Positions 41,400 through 54,715 of a stretch of DNA of 64,000 nucleotides are shown here, piece after piece. Within the stretch, counting starts at the first letter, position 1, and each line of letters starts with the position of its first letter. The DNA is from Megalonaias nervosa (taxonomy: Eukaryota; Mollusca; Bivalvia; Unionida; Unionidae), in contig JAECUM010009489.1 of NCBI GenBank assembly GCA_016617855.1, forward strand, positions 27,634 to 91,633. The letters run 5' to 3'. A program made the position numbers and the translations under genes. The notes beneath the pieces are model-generated. The model had not been told where the DNA came from. It saw nothing but the letters and a program-made list of their open reading frames with translations, and did no database searches.

Positions 41400-42490
41400 T
41401 TTCTGATGGATAGCCATGGAACTTTATTATGGTTATAACATGAAGGTGCATATGCCAACAGATCACTTTGGTCTATCAGTTTTGTTGGTGATATTTTCCT
41501 TATATGATATTTCATTGTATCATACAAACCCATTAGCACAACTAGTCCTGCAGATTGCAATGAAACTTGGTAAATATTATGGTCATGACCAGAAGGTGTG
41601 CGTACAACTTTTCTCTAGCTATTTGTGTTAGAGTTGTTGCTGTTCATTGGTGTAACTAGTACTGTAGTTGTTGATAGAGTGACATGAAACTTAAGTAATA
41701 TGGTCATCACCTGAAGGTGCACATATTGACAAATCAGTTTGCTCCAGCAATATTTAATAGAGCTATTGCCCTTTCCAATATGTCTGCCATAAGGTGGTGG
41801 TACTGTGTTGTGGTCTGTCTGTCCATCTATTAGGAATGGGGTAAGGAAGAACTCGATCAGTTTGGGGTATAAACAGTCATAGGTCAATATCACTGGGACC
41901 AACAAAAATGGTTTCCACACAGAATAACTTGATTTCTTAAGATTTTGTGGATGGCTTGCACTGGTAGTAAGGAACGAGCATATTGTTTTTGGGTCAAAAA
42001 CTCAGATGTCAAGATCACTGACAGATTGAAGAAAAATGAGATCCGTACAATAATGTTAGTCCCACATCACAGACAGGCCATGCAAATTTATGGATGGCTT
42101 ACAGTGGGGTAAGACTGAACCCAATTGAGTTGGGGGTCAAAGGTGAAGTCAGGGTCACTGTAACTGAACACTAAAAAGTGGCTTTTGCACAATATTTCAC
42201 TTGTGTTCTCAGGGGACAATTAAACCTATAAACTTGTTAATGCTCATATCAACACATGGTTTTCGCTAAAAGAATATGTGTGATACCTAGTTGGTCCCAA
42301 ATGAAAATGGTGCCAAACTGATATCCAATATTTTCACCACCACAGCTAATTTGAAATCTTGTTATCTCTGAAGAATCTCAAGGATGGTTTCATCTATCGA
42401 CAGTTTAAAGGAAGAAGTGGTGTGATCTTTAATTTGAGGAATTTTGAGCCAGTAGAGCATCAGTCCCTTCAAGGAAGTCTTGTTTTTCAT
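41400..42490. repeat. member of dispersed degenerate repeat family (ends AGTCCCTTCAAGGAAGT)
   Basis: Contains ATGAAACTTGGTAA, GGTCATGACCAGAAGG-type and CCTAGTTGGTCCCAAATGAA phrases shared with 44830-47070, 53840-54715 and 55170-57260, and ends with the same CAGTCCCTTCAAGG block. Confidence 0.65.
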
Positions 42491-42743
42491 AATTATATTT
42501 CGAAACAGATAGGACAGATCATGATGTCCTGTAATGGCCTGTTTAGTAGACCTGTATTTATGTATTTAGCCCAAACCCCTGCTTGATGAAGTGCTTACAA
42601 AGCAGAAAGTTTAGTCAAGCTCAACAAGTAAATCTTCTATATTCCTCACATGCTGCTGCTTCAACCACCCACCCCATCCTTCTTTTCCTTTTGCACCTTA
42701 CAATGACATGCCTCAGTCATTGCTTGAAAAGACTTTCCTGTCA

Positions 42744-43001
42744 AGGGGCCCCGAGTGGCCGAGTGGTCTAAAGCGCTCACCATTACGGATCACTGCCATC
42801 TCACCTCTGTCTGCATGAGTTCGAGTCTTAGGTTCGACTAACGTGGGCACGTGAGAAAGCCTGCCAGTAGCTTCTTGTGGGTTGGTGGTTCTTCCCGGCG
42901 TTTTCCAGGGTTCTTCCTCCACCAATTATACTGGCCGCCATGTATAGCCTATCTTGTGCTGAAAAATGGCGTTAAACCCTACAACAACAACAACAACAAC
43001 A
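42744..43001 (+). mobile_element. SINE family 2, copy B, intact with 12-bp target duplication
   Basis: The head GGGGCCCCGAGTGGCCGAGT contains the A box (TGGCCGAGTGG); the B box-like AGTTCGAGTCT follows ~75 bp later. The body ends GGCGTTAAACCCTA and an (AAC)n tail. Target duplication ACTTTCCTGTCA at 42732-42743 and 43002-43013. Confidence 0.92.
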
Positions 43002-43003
43002 AC

Positions 43004-43919
43004 TTTCCTGTCAGGTTTCCATGAGCAAGACACCTTACACTCATTGTGAAACAAAATTAACCATAGAGCCTTTTGGCACATCTTGAAACAGGCTTATCCC
43101 AACTAAACCCAAATGTTGTTTCCATAATGCATTGCAGTAAATGTAATTCTCTGTAAAAGTCAACTACAGATAGGTCCCTCATTGTGATATTCATGTATGT
43201 AGCATCCAGTCCCAAATATTGATCTGAAAAGTACATTGGTAGACAAGTCCAGTACGTGGAGAGGTGTTGATTAAAGCAATGGCTTAATCAGAGCTACAGG
43301 ATCAAAACTGAGGCTAAATCTGATCTTATCTTTCAATGCAGAAGTGAGCTGATTGCGTCTTGATTTGCATTTTATGTCTGGAGATTTGTGCATTGGGGTA
43401 TTCTTTGTCTTGTAGAGGATTGGGATGAATTTATGGAGGAAACATGGCTAGAAAATCATTCAATAGAACCAGGCAGACAGGAAATTTTCAATGAGGGTTA
43501 TCATATAGAGTATGCATGTTAATTCAGGAAATTGGATCTAGCAAAGGAATTACAACAGCTGTGTAATGGATTGTTTATTATATTAGTTTGGTGTTGAGTA
43601 TATTTGCAGTTTTTGAAGTCTATTCAGGTAGATAACAGTCTTTGGTGAGGCACTACTTTAATGTTTGGATAATGTTTAGTCAGTGAATCATCAATGGACA
43701 TTAGAGCAAGTGAGCAATTTTGTGAGGGTTTGGTTTCATTTAGGTATTTTACAGCAACACAGGAAGTTATATCATGCTGAGGTAATTGAAGGGAAGTGCC
43801 TTACCCAAGGTCACACCCATGTAACTGACCTGGGCTGATCAGACTGTAGATTCAAACCCTCAAACCCCCACATTTTGATCATCAATCAGGCATGCTAACC
43901 ACTGAGCCTTGGCAGCTCT
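43004..43919. other. no gene; possible older SINE-like repeat at 43745-43919
   Basis: ATCATGCTGAGGTAATTGAA, then AGTGCCTTACCCAAGGTCAC, and GATTCAAACCCTC near a CTAACCACTGAGCC end look like a decayed minus-strand tRNA-derived repeat. A relative occurs at 47090-47200. Confidence 0.5.
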
Positions 43920-43933
43920 GAATTCTAGGCTGG

Positions 43934-44187
43934 TTGTTGTTGTTGTTGTTATAGGGTTTAACGCCATTTTTCAGCACAAGATAGGCTATACATGGCGGCC
44001 AGTATTAATGGCGGAGGAAGAACCCTGGAAAACCCGGGGAAGAACCACCGACCCACGAGAAGCTACTGGCAGGCTTTCTCACGTACCCACGTTAGCCGAG
44101 TCTGGACTCGAACCCACGCAGACAGAGGTGAGATGGCAGTGATCCGTAACGATCAGCGCTTTAGACCACTCGGCCACTCGGGGCCCC
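43934..44187 (-). mobile_element. SINE family 2, copy C, intact with 14-bp target duplication
   Basis: Same element as copy B in the opposite orientation. Target duplication GAATTCTAGGCTGG at 43920-43933 and 44188-44201. Confidence 0.93.
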
Positions 44188-44201
44188 GAATTCTAGGCTG
44201 G

Positions 44202-44829
44202 TAGATCTCATATGTGAAGACTTTTTTTGAGGTGGGGGGGTATGAAGCATGTATATTAGAGATCTATATTGCCATGGACATGGATTTGTAATACATATTT
44301 TGATAAAGAAGTTCTGATGATGTTCCACCTCATCATATGTAACATTGTGCCAAGTTCATGTGATAACCTGTCATATGCATATATCAACACAATTAATTAC
44401 TATCTTAGCACTTTTTCCTGATATTTGTGAAGAACATGTATAGTGTATTTAATTGTCAAAAGTAGCTATCACTAGGTTGGCGCTATATTTCCAATAATTG
44501 TAAAATTGTGTCTTGAAAAATACTGAATTGTTTGAGTATCTGATGTACTGAAAAGTCAACTGCACTTGGGAATTTAGTTCAGCTCTAGTCAGTTCTTAAC
44601 CAGTATTTTTTTTCCCATTTCACTTTTTTTCAATCAATGTTTTCTTTAGACATTTGATTTATTGCTAAATGATGCATTGCTTGTAAAGAAATTTAGTCCC
44701 ATTTTATATTTTATACAACCTTAAAAAAAAGAATATGCTTGCGGACATCAGTGAATTCAAAGTACATGCATAAATAAATTGACTACAGAGAAAGTCGTGA
44801 AAATATTATTTAACTCTACCAGTTATGGA
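44202..44829. other. no gene recognised
   Basis: AT-rich non-coding. Confidence 0.5.
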
Positions 44830-47070
44830 CCAGAAAAGCTTATTGATTGGCCTGTTGTCCATCTGTCTGTCTGTTTGCACAAATTTGTTATCACAACTAC
44901 TCTTTAATTACTTGGAGGATTGCCATGAAACTTGACATGCACATTCATCCCATGGTCTAATTGGTCTAAGAAAATAGTGCTGCTGGCACATCCAGGATGG
45001 TCACCACAGTGGCCGTCTTGAAAATCTTCTTGCTACTCCTACATAGATGGTACAGTGGGGCCCCTGCTTACGAACCTAATTGGTTCCCGGACGGCGTTCG
45101 TAACCCAGGGTGTTCGTAACCCGAAACGCGTTTTCCCATAGGGTCCCATTGTTAAATTTTTAATCCGTTCCCGAGCCGAAAAAAAATCACCGAAAATCGC
45201 TGCTGCATAAAAAAAAGGTGAAAAAGGAGCACTCACACAACACATACATAGCAATAAAACACACAAACACACTCAAAACCCACAAAAACAACACAAACAT
45301 GACACAAAAATAAACACAAGAACACCACAGACTCCTTCTCTCGCCTTTTTTTCACTCTATTTGAGTAGAGGCAGCCATATGTGAGTTCGCGTGTTCGAAA
45401 TTTTGCATGCAAGTGAATGGCAGTTCGGTTTGTAACCCGAGTCACTTCGTAACCTGAGTCATTTTTTTGGCCAACCTGGCGTTCATAACCCAGGGCGTTC
45501 GTAAGCCAGGACCCCACTGTAATATCAATATGGGATTTTTACTAAAGAAGTCTTATGACGTCTGGTTGGTCTTAAATGAAAATGGTGCCAATCTGACATC
45601 TAATATGGCCACTATAGCAGCCATCTTGAAAACCTTGTTATCATAACTCCTGAATGGATGGTCATATCAATGTGGGGTTTTCACTTAATGACTTCTTATG
45701 GTGTCTTGTTGGTCGTAAATGAAAAGATAGCCTTTATGAAGTCCAATAAGGCCAGATTTCAGAACGCTTCTTATTTCTGTTTCATACTTGGATGGGAATA
45801 TCAATATGGGTTTTTCACTAAATGATACCTGGTTTGTCCTGAATGGAATTGCCAGTTTGACATCGATTGTGGCCGCAATCTTACAAAATCTTGTTACAGC
45901 TCTACCTAAACAGACAACCATATTGATGTGAGGTTTTACCAGAAAACTTGTTATGATGTCTGGTTGGTCTTTAATGAAAATGGTGCTGATCTGACATCGT
46001 ATATGACCACCAGACAGTAACCATCTTGAAAATCTTGTTACAGTTACTGCTTCTGATTGGATGGTTATATCAAGATGAGGTTTTCACCAGAAGACTTGCT
46101 ATGATGTCTAGGTGGTCCTAATTGAAAATGTTGCTGTTCTTATGTTAAATATAGCTGCAATGGCAGCCATCGTGATAATCTTTTTATGGCTTTTCTGGAG
46201 GAGTGAATGGTCCTATCAGTGTGGGGTTTTCACTAAAATACTTATGACGTCTAGCTGGTCCTAAGTAAGAATAATGCTACTTTGACATCCAATATAGCCA
46301 CCATGATAGCGAACTTAAAAATCTTGTTATGACAATTCTACCTGAACAAAAAGTCATCTTGACATGGTAGTTTTCATCAGAAGACTTGTTATGATATCAA
46401 GTTGGTCTTAAATGAAAATAGTGCAGATCTGACATCCAGTATGGTTGCCACAGCAGTCGTCTTAAAAATCTTGTTATGACTACTCTTGAATGGAAGGTCA
46501 TATCGTGAAACTGTTGTAATGTCTGATCATGCCCAAATGCATTTCTGTATCAACATGGGGTTTTCACCAATAGACTTCTTATAATACCTACCTAGTTAGT
46601 CCTGAATGAAAATGGTACCAGTCATACCTCCAATGTGGCTGTGATGTTGGATACCTTGAAAATCTTGTTGTCACCACTCTGCCTGAATGGATGATCATTA
46701 TGACATGGAGTTGTCACCAAAAAGCTAATAAGGATGTATAGTTTGTTGTAAATGGTGACAATCTGACTTCCAACATGTCCACCATGGCATAAAAATGGTG
46801 CCAGTCTGACATCCAACATGTTCATCACTTAAATGAAAATGGTGCCAATATGACATCCATCATGTCCACCACAGCAGCTTTGTCTTAAATGAAAATGGTG
46901 CAAATGTGACAATCAACATCCCCACCACAGCAGTTAATTGGAGATCTTGTTATCAATGAAGAATATCAGATGGTTTCAAGAAAGCAGTTTCAGTGAAGAA
47001 GTTGTCTTGTCTTGATTTCCAGAAAATTCTGTTTGCCTAGTAGAGTGTCAGTCCCTTCAAGGGACTCTTG
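44830..47070 (+). repeat. large array of degenerate ~160-bp repeats
   Basis: Recurrent phrases in fixed order: GGTCATATCAATATGGGGTT, TTCACCAAAAGACTTCTTAT, GATGTCTAGTTGGTCCTAAA, TGAAAATGGTGCCAATCTGA, CATCCAATATGGCCACCA, CAGCAGCCATCTTGAAAATC. About a dozen diverged copies. The array ends CAGTCCCTTCAAGGGACTCT at ~47050. It is interrupted by the MITE at 45053-45519. Non-coding. Confidence 0.9.
45053..45519. mobile_element. pogo/Tigger-like MITE, 467 bp
   Basis: The ends CAGTGGGGCCCCTGCTTACG and the inverse CAGTGGGGTCCTGGCTTACG are inverted repeats of ~25 bp, flanked by TA on both sides (45051-45052, 45520-45521). Internal GCGTTCGTAACCC phrases repeat near both ends. No transposase. It lies within the degenerate array, so it is younger. 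Confidence 0.9.
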
Positions 47071-47179
47071 TTTCTGTTTTTGTGTTTTACAGCACATAAC
47101 ACAAACAAGTTGTATAATGCTGAGGCAGTTGGAATCTTAAGTGTCTTGCTCAGAGACATACCATTGTAAACACCCAGGC

Positions 47180-47470
47180 TGATTTAGAGTCTGGTACATA
47201 TATATATATATATAAAGAATACAAATCATATGGCAAATAACATTCCTTTCAAATGCACTGGATCCAGCAAGGGATCACGTTGGTCAGGGATTGATTAAGA
47301 TAACTGCAATAAACTGACAACGAACAGTGCAAAGCTAGTATCTAACTGGCCTGAGCACTTTCGACTCTTAATGAGTCTTTTTCAAAGGCAAATACAAAAC
47401 ACAGACAAGACAAACAAATAAAACACAAATCCGTTGCGTTTGCAAAACTTTACATGGCTGTTTCTATGGG
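47180..47470. other. no gene; short (TA)n
   Basis: A TATATA run at ~47200, otherwise nothing. Confidence 0.45.
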
Positions 47471-47592
47471 AATTAAACCTTTTAAATTTATTATGTTTCA
47501 ACTTATTTGAAATAAGTTGAAATAAAGTAAAAGAAATAAAAGAAACAAGTTGAAATAAATTAGTTGAAACATAATAAATTTAAAGGTTTAAT
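47471..47592. repeat. inverted repeat, ~32-bp arms
   Basis: The left arm AAACCTTTTAAATTTATTAT + GTTTCAACTTA pairs with the right arm TTAGTTGAAACATAATAAAT + TTAAAGGTTT. The spacer is AT-rich and contains smaller GTTGAAATAA repeats. Could be a foldback MITE. Confidence 0.85.
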
Positions 47593-47878
47593 TAATACAG
47601 CTGAACACTCGTTAGGACAAGATGCATTTAGGTGCTAAAATTAATGACTTAAGACCAAAGACTTGAAAGGTAGCCATAACTGCCACACTTATTTTGTTGC
47701 AGATGATGAATCACTGACTGATGACTGGTGACTGCCCTACTGATTTTACACATGTACCTTGCCGCCAAAGAAGCTTAGAAGCTACTTATATAATAAGAAT
47801 TTGATGTCTCTGAAAACATTATTGATATGAGAAATATACATGGCCAAATTAATGTTTGCACCTGAGACCTCCTTGATT

Positions 47879-48029
47879 CAGACTGGGCACTTTTCTTACT
47901 TTTTAATGCTGAGCTCCAAGCAAGGCAGCTGTTAGTACCATTTTTAAAAGTATTTGGTATGACTTTGCCGGGGTTCGAATCCGCAACCTCCTGCATCCAA
48001 GGCAGATGCTTTATCCACTAGGCCAAACT
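47879..48029 (-). mobile_element. SINE family 1, 5' fragment
   Basis: On the minus strand, the A-box region TTTGGCCTAGTGGATAAAGC and B box GGTTGCGGATTCGAACCCC lie near 48020-47970; the body extends to about 47879 and is then truncated. Matches 23445 and 56749 copies. Confidence 0.85.
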
Positions 48030-49439
48030 ATGTAGATGGCTTGCATCTGAGCCAGAAAAGTACATCTTGCTTTTTTGGCACTATGTCAGAGGTCAAGGTC
48101 ACCGAGACTGGAAGAAGAAAAATGGTGTCCACAAAATGGCTGTTGTTCAGTCATCATACTTAAATTCACATATCACTTTGGGAAATTTCAAACCTTAGCA
48201 GTGGCATAGTACATGACTTAAATGGAGAGCATGTTTAGTACCTGAACAGCTAATCAGTAAAAGATGGATATACATGTTAGAAGTATAAAAACACTATTTA
48301 CCGTTTTATGGGAGCATAATGTACTGTTTATAGTGGTTATGGTATGTTATTGTTGATGTTTCAACTCTGCTGTGTTGCTTGGGACGAAGTATCATTGTAA
48401 TTATGCATTTCTTGCAGATCTATTGTCTTTTGCAAGTCAGAAGGTTATTTTGCAAGTCTAATGGTTATTTTGCAGGTGAAAAGGTTGACATAAGGAAAAC
48501 ATATCTGTGGGGTTTTTTTGGGAAGTGTATATAAGTTACCAAGAGACTTTTAGATTTTTCTTCTTGTGGTCAGAATAACTTAGTTTAATTTTCCCTCTCT
48601 GATCTAATACATTCTTTTCCATATTGAAAATGAAGAGACTTGATGCAAGATATTGATTCCGAATGCACAAATTCAGCAAGCTTGATATAAGAACCAGTCA
48701 GAGACTTAGCTACCAGCAAGATTGTTTCTCTGGACATTAGGAATGGTGACATGCTTTGTCTCTGGTGCTGTCAGTGATAAAAAAAAACTTTTGGAGAGCA
48801 CCTCATCAGCGGTAAGTTAAGGGATTTTCTGGTTGTCCTTGACCCCATGCTATATCAACTTTGCCATTATAAATTCATAGACCAGTCCAAGTATCTTTGC
48901 CGTGCATGAGTTAGCTGTCAGAGACATGGGTTGAATTTTCTAGCAATGACAATGATTACCTAAATATTAAGATTTTGTGTTTGAATTTGGAGATCAAGTT
49001 CTTGAAAGTCATTTGTACATGATATTGTAGTTAGAAGGTAATATGTATACTGCAATACATTGGTTATAGTTTTGATAATTTCTTTCTGTGTGGGTGGGTG
49101 GAGGGTTTGAGTCCAGATGGAGATGAATTTTTTTTTAATATAAGCCTTATTAAAAAATGGAATTCAGTAATCCAGAAGAACTACTCCTCTTGGGTCTTGT
49201 AGTTCTGCATGGCCACATGTAACAAGCACATGGGGCTTGGGGTATTTTTGTTGTGTAAATAAGCATGTGAATGTATACAAGAAAGAGAAGGTCTGAGGTT
49301 ATGAGGTTTTTTTCTGACAATTACTCTGTGACAGTTTCAGAATGCTTATTGGTTCCGTATTAGTTTTGATTAAACCTTTTTCTTGGTATCTTTTGCATCT
49401 TCAGTCTTTTAGTTCACTTGGCAAGAGGTCATGTGAGCT
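48030..49439. other. no gene recognised
   Basis: Intron-like. The first ~150 bp contain a GATGGCTTGCATCTGAGCC / TCAAGGTCACCGAGACTGG phrase shared with 41930-42060 and 59020-59250. Confidence 0.45.
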
Positions 49440-51060
49440 TAAGGCATGGTCCTGCATCTGACATGGAACATAGGTCAGTCCACTTAAGCTTGTAAAAATG
49501 ACTGAGCCATGTTGGATAAAATTTGGTTGGAATGTTTCTATTCAGGCACTCAAAACTTTTTGCGGCATCCATGTGACTTCCATAGGAACCAAATGGAAGG
49601 TTTTTTTTCTGGAACAGTTGATCCATTTTTGATCAGACTTGGTACGAATGGTTTTTATGAAAATGCTTTGTGAAAATTTTGCCAGCAGTGGCTCTCCTGA
49701 CAGTGGTGTGATGTCTATGACAACCATTTGGGAAGCCAGTTTTTGGCTTTCCTAGAACAGCTGAGTCAGTTTTGATTGAACATGGTAGGAATGATTGCTG
49801 GGAAATGTATGAAAATGGATGGTAGACCTGTCAGTGTTGTGGCTTTCATGTCAGCCATGTAAAACACCAATCTTCAGCTTCAACAGAACAGCTGAGCCAG
49901 ATTTTATCAAACTTGGTAGGATTGTTTGTTAAGATAAACATTATAAATATTTTGTCTGGATTGATTTCCTTAGTTGCTTGGCAATGGTGTGGCTTCCTTA
50001 GCAACTTGGCATGAAAACCTATTCTTGACTTATTTTCTGGAATGATAGAGCCAATTTTGATAAAGTTTTTAGAAATCTTTCACTGGATATGCCTTATTTA
50101 AATTGTTTTCTGGGTGGAACCACTAGCAATGATTTTCTTTTTAAAATAGTATGGGAAACCTACTTGTATGTCTTTACATATGCTCTATCAGAATTATGTT
50201 GGGGTTGGCTACCCTAGCAATGGTGTGACTTTCGAAGCAGTCAGGTGGAAAACCTGTTTTCAATTTCTTCTTTAGAATAGTTGAGTAAATCTGGATCTGA
50301 CTTGGTAGGAATGTTTAACAGGACATGCTGTATTAAAACTGGCCATGAGATGGCTTCCCTGGCAGAGCTGCAATGTCCATAACTTATTACTATACTGAAA
50401 TCCTGTTTTTCATTTCTCCATAATGGCTGAGCCATTTTTGATCAGATTTGGTAGAAATGTGTCATAGGTTATGATCTGAATATTTTGCAGGGTGGTTCCA
50501 CTATCAAATTGTGTACTTTTTTATGGAAACCATGCGGAAAAATTATTTTCAACTTCATCTCTGGAATGGCTGAGTCAGTTCCATTTTAAACTTGTCAGAA
50601 TGATTTGTATGACATGTTCTGCTTGATATGTTTCCAGGGTGGCTCCCACAGCAACTTGCTGGAAAACCTATTTTCAGCTTCTCCCAAGTGGATGAGGCAA
50701 TTTTGATCAAATTTGATAGATTGGGTTCATAGGACATTTTGAACATGAATTATATTGGGATGGTTTCCCTAAAAATATTGTGCTTTTCATAGCAGCTAGG
50801 TGAAAATATATATTGGTTCCTTTACAATGGCTGAGCATTACCAGAATTTATGAAGGTTTTGCAGTACTTAACTGTGGTGTGGCGTCTGTAGCAACCAGGT
50901 AAAAATTTGATTTTCTGCTTCTTAAGTATTGCTGGACCAGTTTTTATTAAACATGGAATGTTAGGATATGATGTGCCAGCATTGCATTTGTAGTGGCTTC
51001 CCTGGCATTTGTGTGGCTTCCATAGCAACCAGGTGTAAAATGTGCAGAAGATACTTATTG
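49440..51060. repeat. second array of degenerate ~165-bp repeats
   Basis: Recurring phrases: GGCTGAGCCATTTTTGATCA, AACTTGGTAGGAATGTTTG, GGTGGCTTCCCTAGCAATG, GTGTGGCTTCCATAGCAACC, AGGTGGAAAACCTATTTTCA, TCTGGAATGGCTGAG. About ten copies with strong divergence. Unrelated to the 44.8-47 kb array by these phrases. Confidence 0.88.
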
Positions 51061-53839
51061 CCAATCAAGTATGGTTTCTCTTAATATATTTCAATCTTCA
51101 TAGAATGACTTTCTCACGCAAAACTTACTGACCATATCAGATAAAATTTGATAGGTGAATTCCAAGCATGAAAACCCTTTTTATGTTCATATGAAAGATG
51201 CCAGTACAATATCTAGTTCAGCTGATATCAGATACCACCAAAATTAACTGAAATATTGGGAAATGATCCTGACATTGGTGTCTTTGAACCCACTTAACCT
51301 ACCTTATTACTTAAAGATTTGCCATTTAGGTTAACATGCAGCAGGTGAATGATATCATGCTCACTTGTGCCTCTTGCTTGTAATAAATTTTGAATCTGGT
51401 TGATAAGAGTAAATATCCAGATTTTATGGTAATTGTTTTGTGATTCTTTTTAGTGTGGATGAGTACATACAGATTCTATTAAAAATTTAAGTGCACACAC
51501 TTGTTATGTAGATTTTACTCTTATAAAGTGGATAGAATTTTTCATGTATAGTTGTCATTCTGAATTAGCACAAATTTTACAGTCCTGATGCATTATAAAG
51601 TCACTTAAAGAGGAAAAAAAACCTAAGTTCACACTCTTGTTATGTATATTTTACAGTAATGAAGTGAATATAATTTTTTCAATATAGTTGTTTTGCTGAA
51701 TTAGCACAAATTTTACATTGCTAATGAAAAGTTTTTGTGAGTTACAGTAGTTGGAACTTTATTAGGAACACCATGTTTTATCACCTGTGATGAAATCAGT
51801 CATCATCATCAAACTTTTGTTTCATTTACTCCAAACAATTACATAATTCTGATAACAGCCAGACACCCCCTGCTAACACACTGATAACGATTTGGCAAAT
51901 GAGTTTTGAAAGTAAACTATCCATGAAAATGGCTAATGTTAATGCGGTCATATGATAACATACAATTATGCATCACATCAGTCATCACAATAAATCTTTA
52001 TACTAACTGCCTCACGGTAATGAAACTAGCAGAACACAGAATTAAAGCTGAAATGTAAAGAAGTTTAATTTTCCAGTATAACTTCCGCTGAGAAAGAGAT
52101 TAGATGATCGCCAAAAGTTTAAAATTTTGTTACTACAGGCCTAGAGATATGTGCTAATTGCCAATCATTCAGCAGGTCAAATGACCATAATGTTACTCCA
52201 GTTTCATGTTGTTATGGAAGGGTGTTTGTCCTTAGGTTTTTTGTGCATTTTCTTTATTTGTACTTTTTGGGGCTTTGCTTCATATAACCATTATTGTCCT
52301 GACATGCTTTTAAATGCTAATATATACATACAGTATTCATGCATTTTTGTGAACTGGGTGTCTTGATTTGCACATATCCATTAGGCCCAGGAAGCATGTT
52401 AGAAAAATTGTTCAAAAACTGCTCAGATAGAAAATAAAATTTGGCTAGCATATTTGTGTCCATATAGAGATGACCCAATTTGATTTTCAGGCCGTTAAAG
52501 CAATTTGTCATTTGTTTAAAAAAAATACATTGAACATTTTGCACTTCTGATTTTATTTTCATGAAAATCATGTTAGCCAGATTAAGCAGAAACTACTTGA
52601 CAAATTCAGTAAGAATGTTGTTATGCACACGTAGATGATCTGATTATATTTTCATACCATTATAGCAAGGTTTATAATTTCTACAGTTTTCAAAACTTTT
52701 TTACACTGACTTTTTTATCTCAGGTGGGTGTATACATATTTCACAAACACCAATCAGGGTTTTTTTTCTATTAAAAAAATGCACTTCTCCTTACCTAACA
52801 CTTGTTCTGACAACCAGATGAGTGAATTTTTGAAGTCATGTATTTATATTTTGCCAAATGTAATAGATATTAATCCTCATTTTGTTTAATTTTTTAGTCT
52901 TGAGTTAAAATTTGTTTGCTTAGAATTAAAGTACCCTCCCACCTTAGCATGGAAATAGTTTTTACCCCACAAGATATTATAAAGTGAAAAGCCTGCTGTC
53001 ATCCATGCAGGTATATATGATATTCTGCCAAGAAGCCAGTGTGACAGCTTGTCACTTAAAACAAGATGCTCCAATTTCATAATTGATTATAACAAATTTA
53101 TAGGAATATTACAGCAAAATTAGTAACTTAACACACTGACCCAGATACATGCCAGGTTTTTATCTGGTCTTTATAAGGCACTGTTGCTGCCTAATGTAAA
53201 AATCATTACAATTTTTACTGTAATATAAATGTGTGAAATAATAACCTTATCATATTTTGCTTATGTAAGAAGTTTTCCACCACTGGGGGGGGGTAATAGT
53301 TTCTCCAGGATTTTTTCACAGGGGGTAGAATTCCCAGACAAGGAAATTGTTGAAAACCATTCTGTAGTGTAACTCCACAATGACTGATATGAAGTGTATA
53401 ATGATGGGAAAGTGAATATTTATAGCAGAAATTAATAAATCCATGACACCAGTGCTTGCAACAATGATATATGTTTAAATTTCTTGAATAAACAAGATGC
53501 AGGCTACTCTGTTTGTGACCCCTATTTTTGATCTTGTAAGGGCCATTTTGGGCCCCATATTTTGCTATGTGCAGTATGGTAAAACACTTGTAACAACTAG
53601 ATAATCAATAGAAGCTTCTCACTGCCTTGTTGAAAAATGCCAGTTAGCAAGTGCTTGATTGTGGAAGTAGATAATAAGATTGAATTTTGTTAATGAGTTT
53701 CATTTATGCTCACAGCAACTGACTGTGCATGATTTTACATGAACTTTCTTATTTTTATGAGGGTTGAAGACGATTTATTAAATTTAGGAGGGATTTGTAC
53801 AATTACATTTCCTGGAGAAAAACAAAATGGCAATGGGTT
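51061..53839. other. no gene recognised; ~150-bp duplication at 51485-51725
   Basis: The duplicated unit contains CACACTTGTTATGTAGATTTTA-type sequence and GAATTAGCACAAATTTTACA, twice in tandem. The rest is AT-rich intron-like sequence. Confidence 0.5.
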
Positions 53840-54715
53840 TGTTTTTAGCTCATCATAGACCTGAAGAGCTGATAGGATGGTCTGTTGTCCATCGTATGAT
53901 GTCTGTCCATCCATGAACACAAGTTTGTTTTCACTACTCCTCCTTAACTGCTTGGAGCATTGCTATGAAACTTTACTCAGACATTTATCCCATGGTCTAG
54001 TTGGTCCTAGATGAAAATGAAACTGTTTGCATCGTTATAAATTTTTTATCATTACTCCTTATGAATGGATGGTCATATCAATATGGGTTTTTTATTAAGC
54101 AACGTCTTCTGATGTCTACTTGTTCCTAAATGAAAATGGTGCTGCATAGATATGTTGCCACAGTGGCCATCTTGAATATTCTTCTTATCGCTACTGGTCC
54201 AGAATGAATTGTCATATAAGTATGGGGTTTTCAAAGGAAGACTTCTTAATGATGTCTCGATGGTCATAATGCAAATGGTGCCAATCTGACTTGTAATATG
54301 GCCACCACAATGGCCGTTGGGAAAATCCTCTTATTACTGCTTCTTCTGGATGCTTATCAACATTACACTTTAACAAAAAGACTTCTCGTGGTCTTTTGTT
54401 GATCCCAAATTGAAATGATGCGAATCTGATATCTAATATCCACAATGACAGCCATCTTTAAAATCATGTTATTATTCTTACTCTTCCAAAAACAGAAAGT
54501 CATGTCAGCATGAGATTTCTCCAAGAAGACTTCTTATGGTGCCTTGTTGGTGCTGAATTAAAATGGTACCAATCTGACATCCAGTTTCTCCACAACAGCA
54601 GTTTATTTGAAAACTGTCCTATCACTGTAGAATATTGGAGATAGTTTCAACACTCTGCAATTAAAAGGAAGAAGTGCAATCTTAAATTCTTGTCAGTCCC
54701 TTTGAGGGACTCTTG
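53840..54715 (+). repeat. member of the ~160-bp degenerate repeat family
   Basis: Same phrases as at 44830-47070, ending TCAGTCCCTTTGAGGGACTC at ~54688-54710. Confidence 0.85.

Noticed and set aside
45039..45517. Minus-strand frames of 77 and 94 codons
   Set aside because: They lie inside the TA-flanked MITE and translate its inverted ends.
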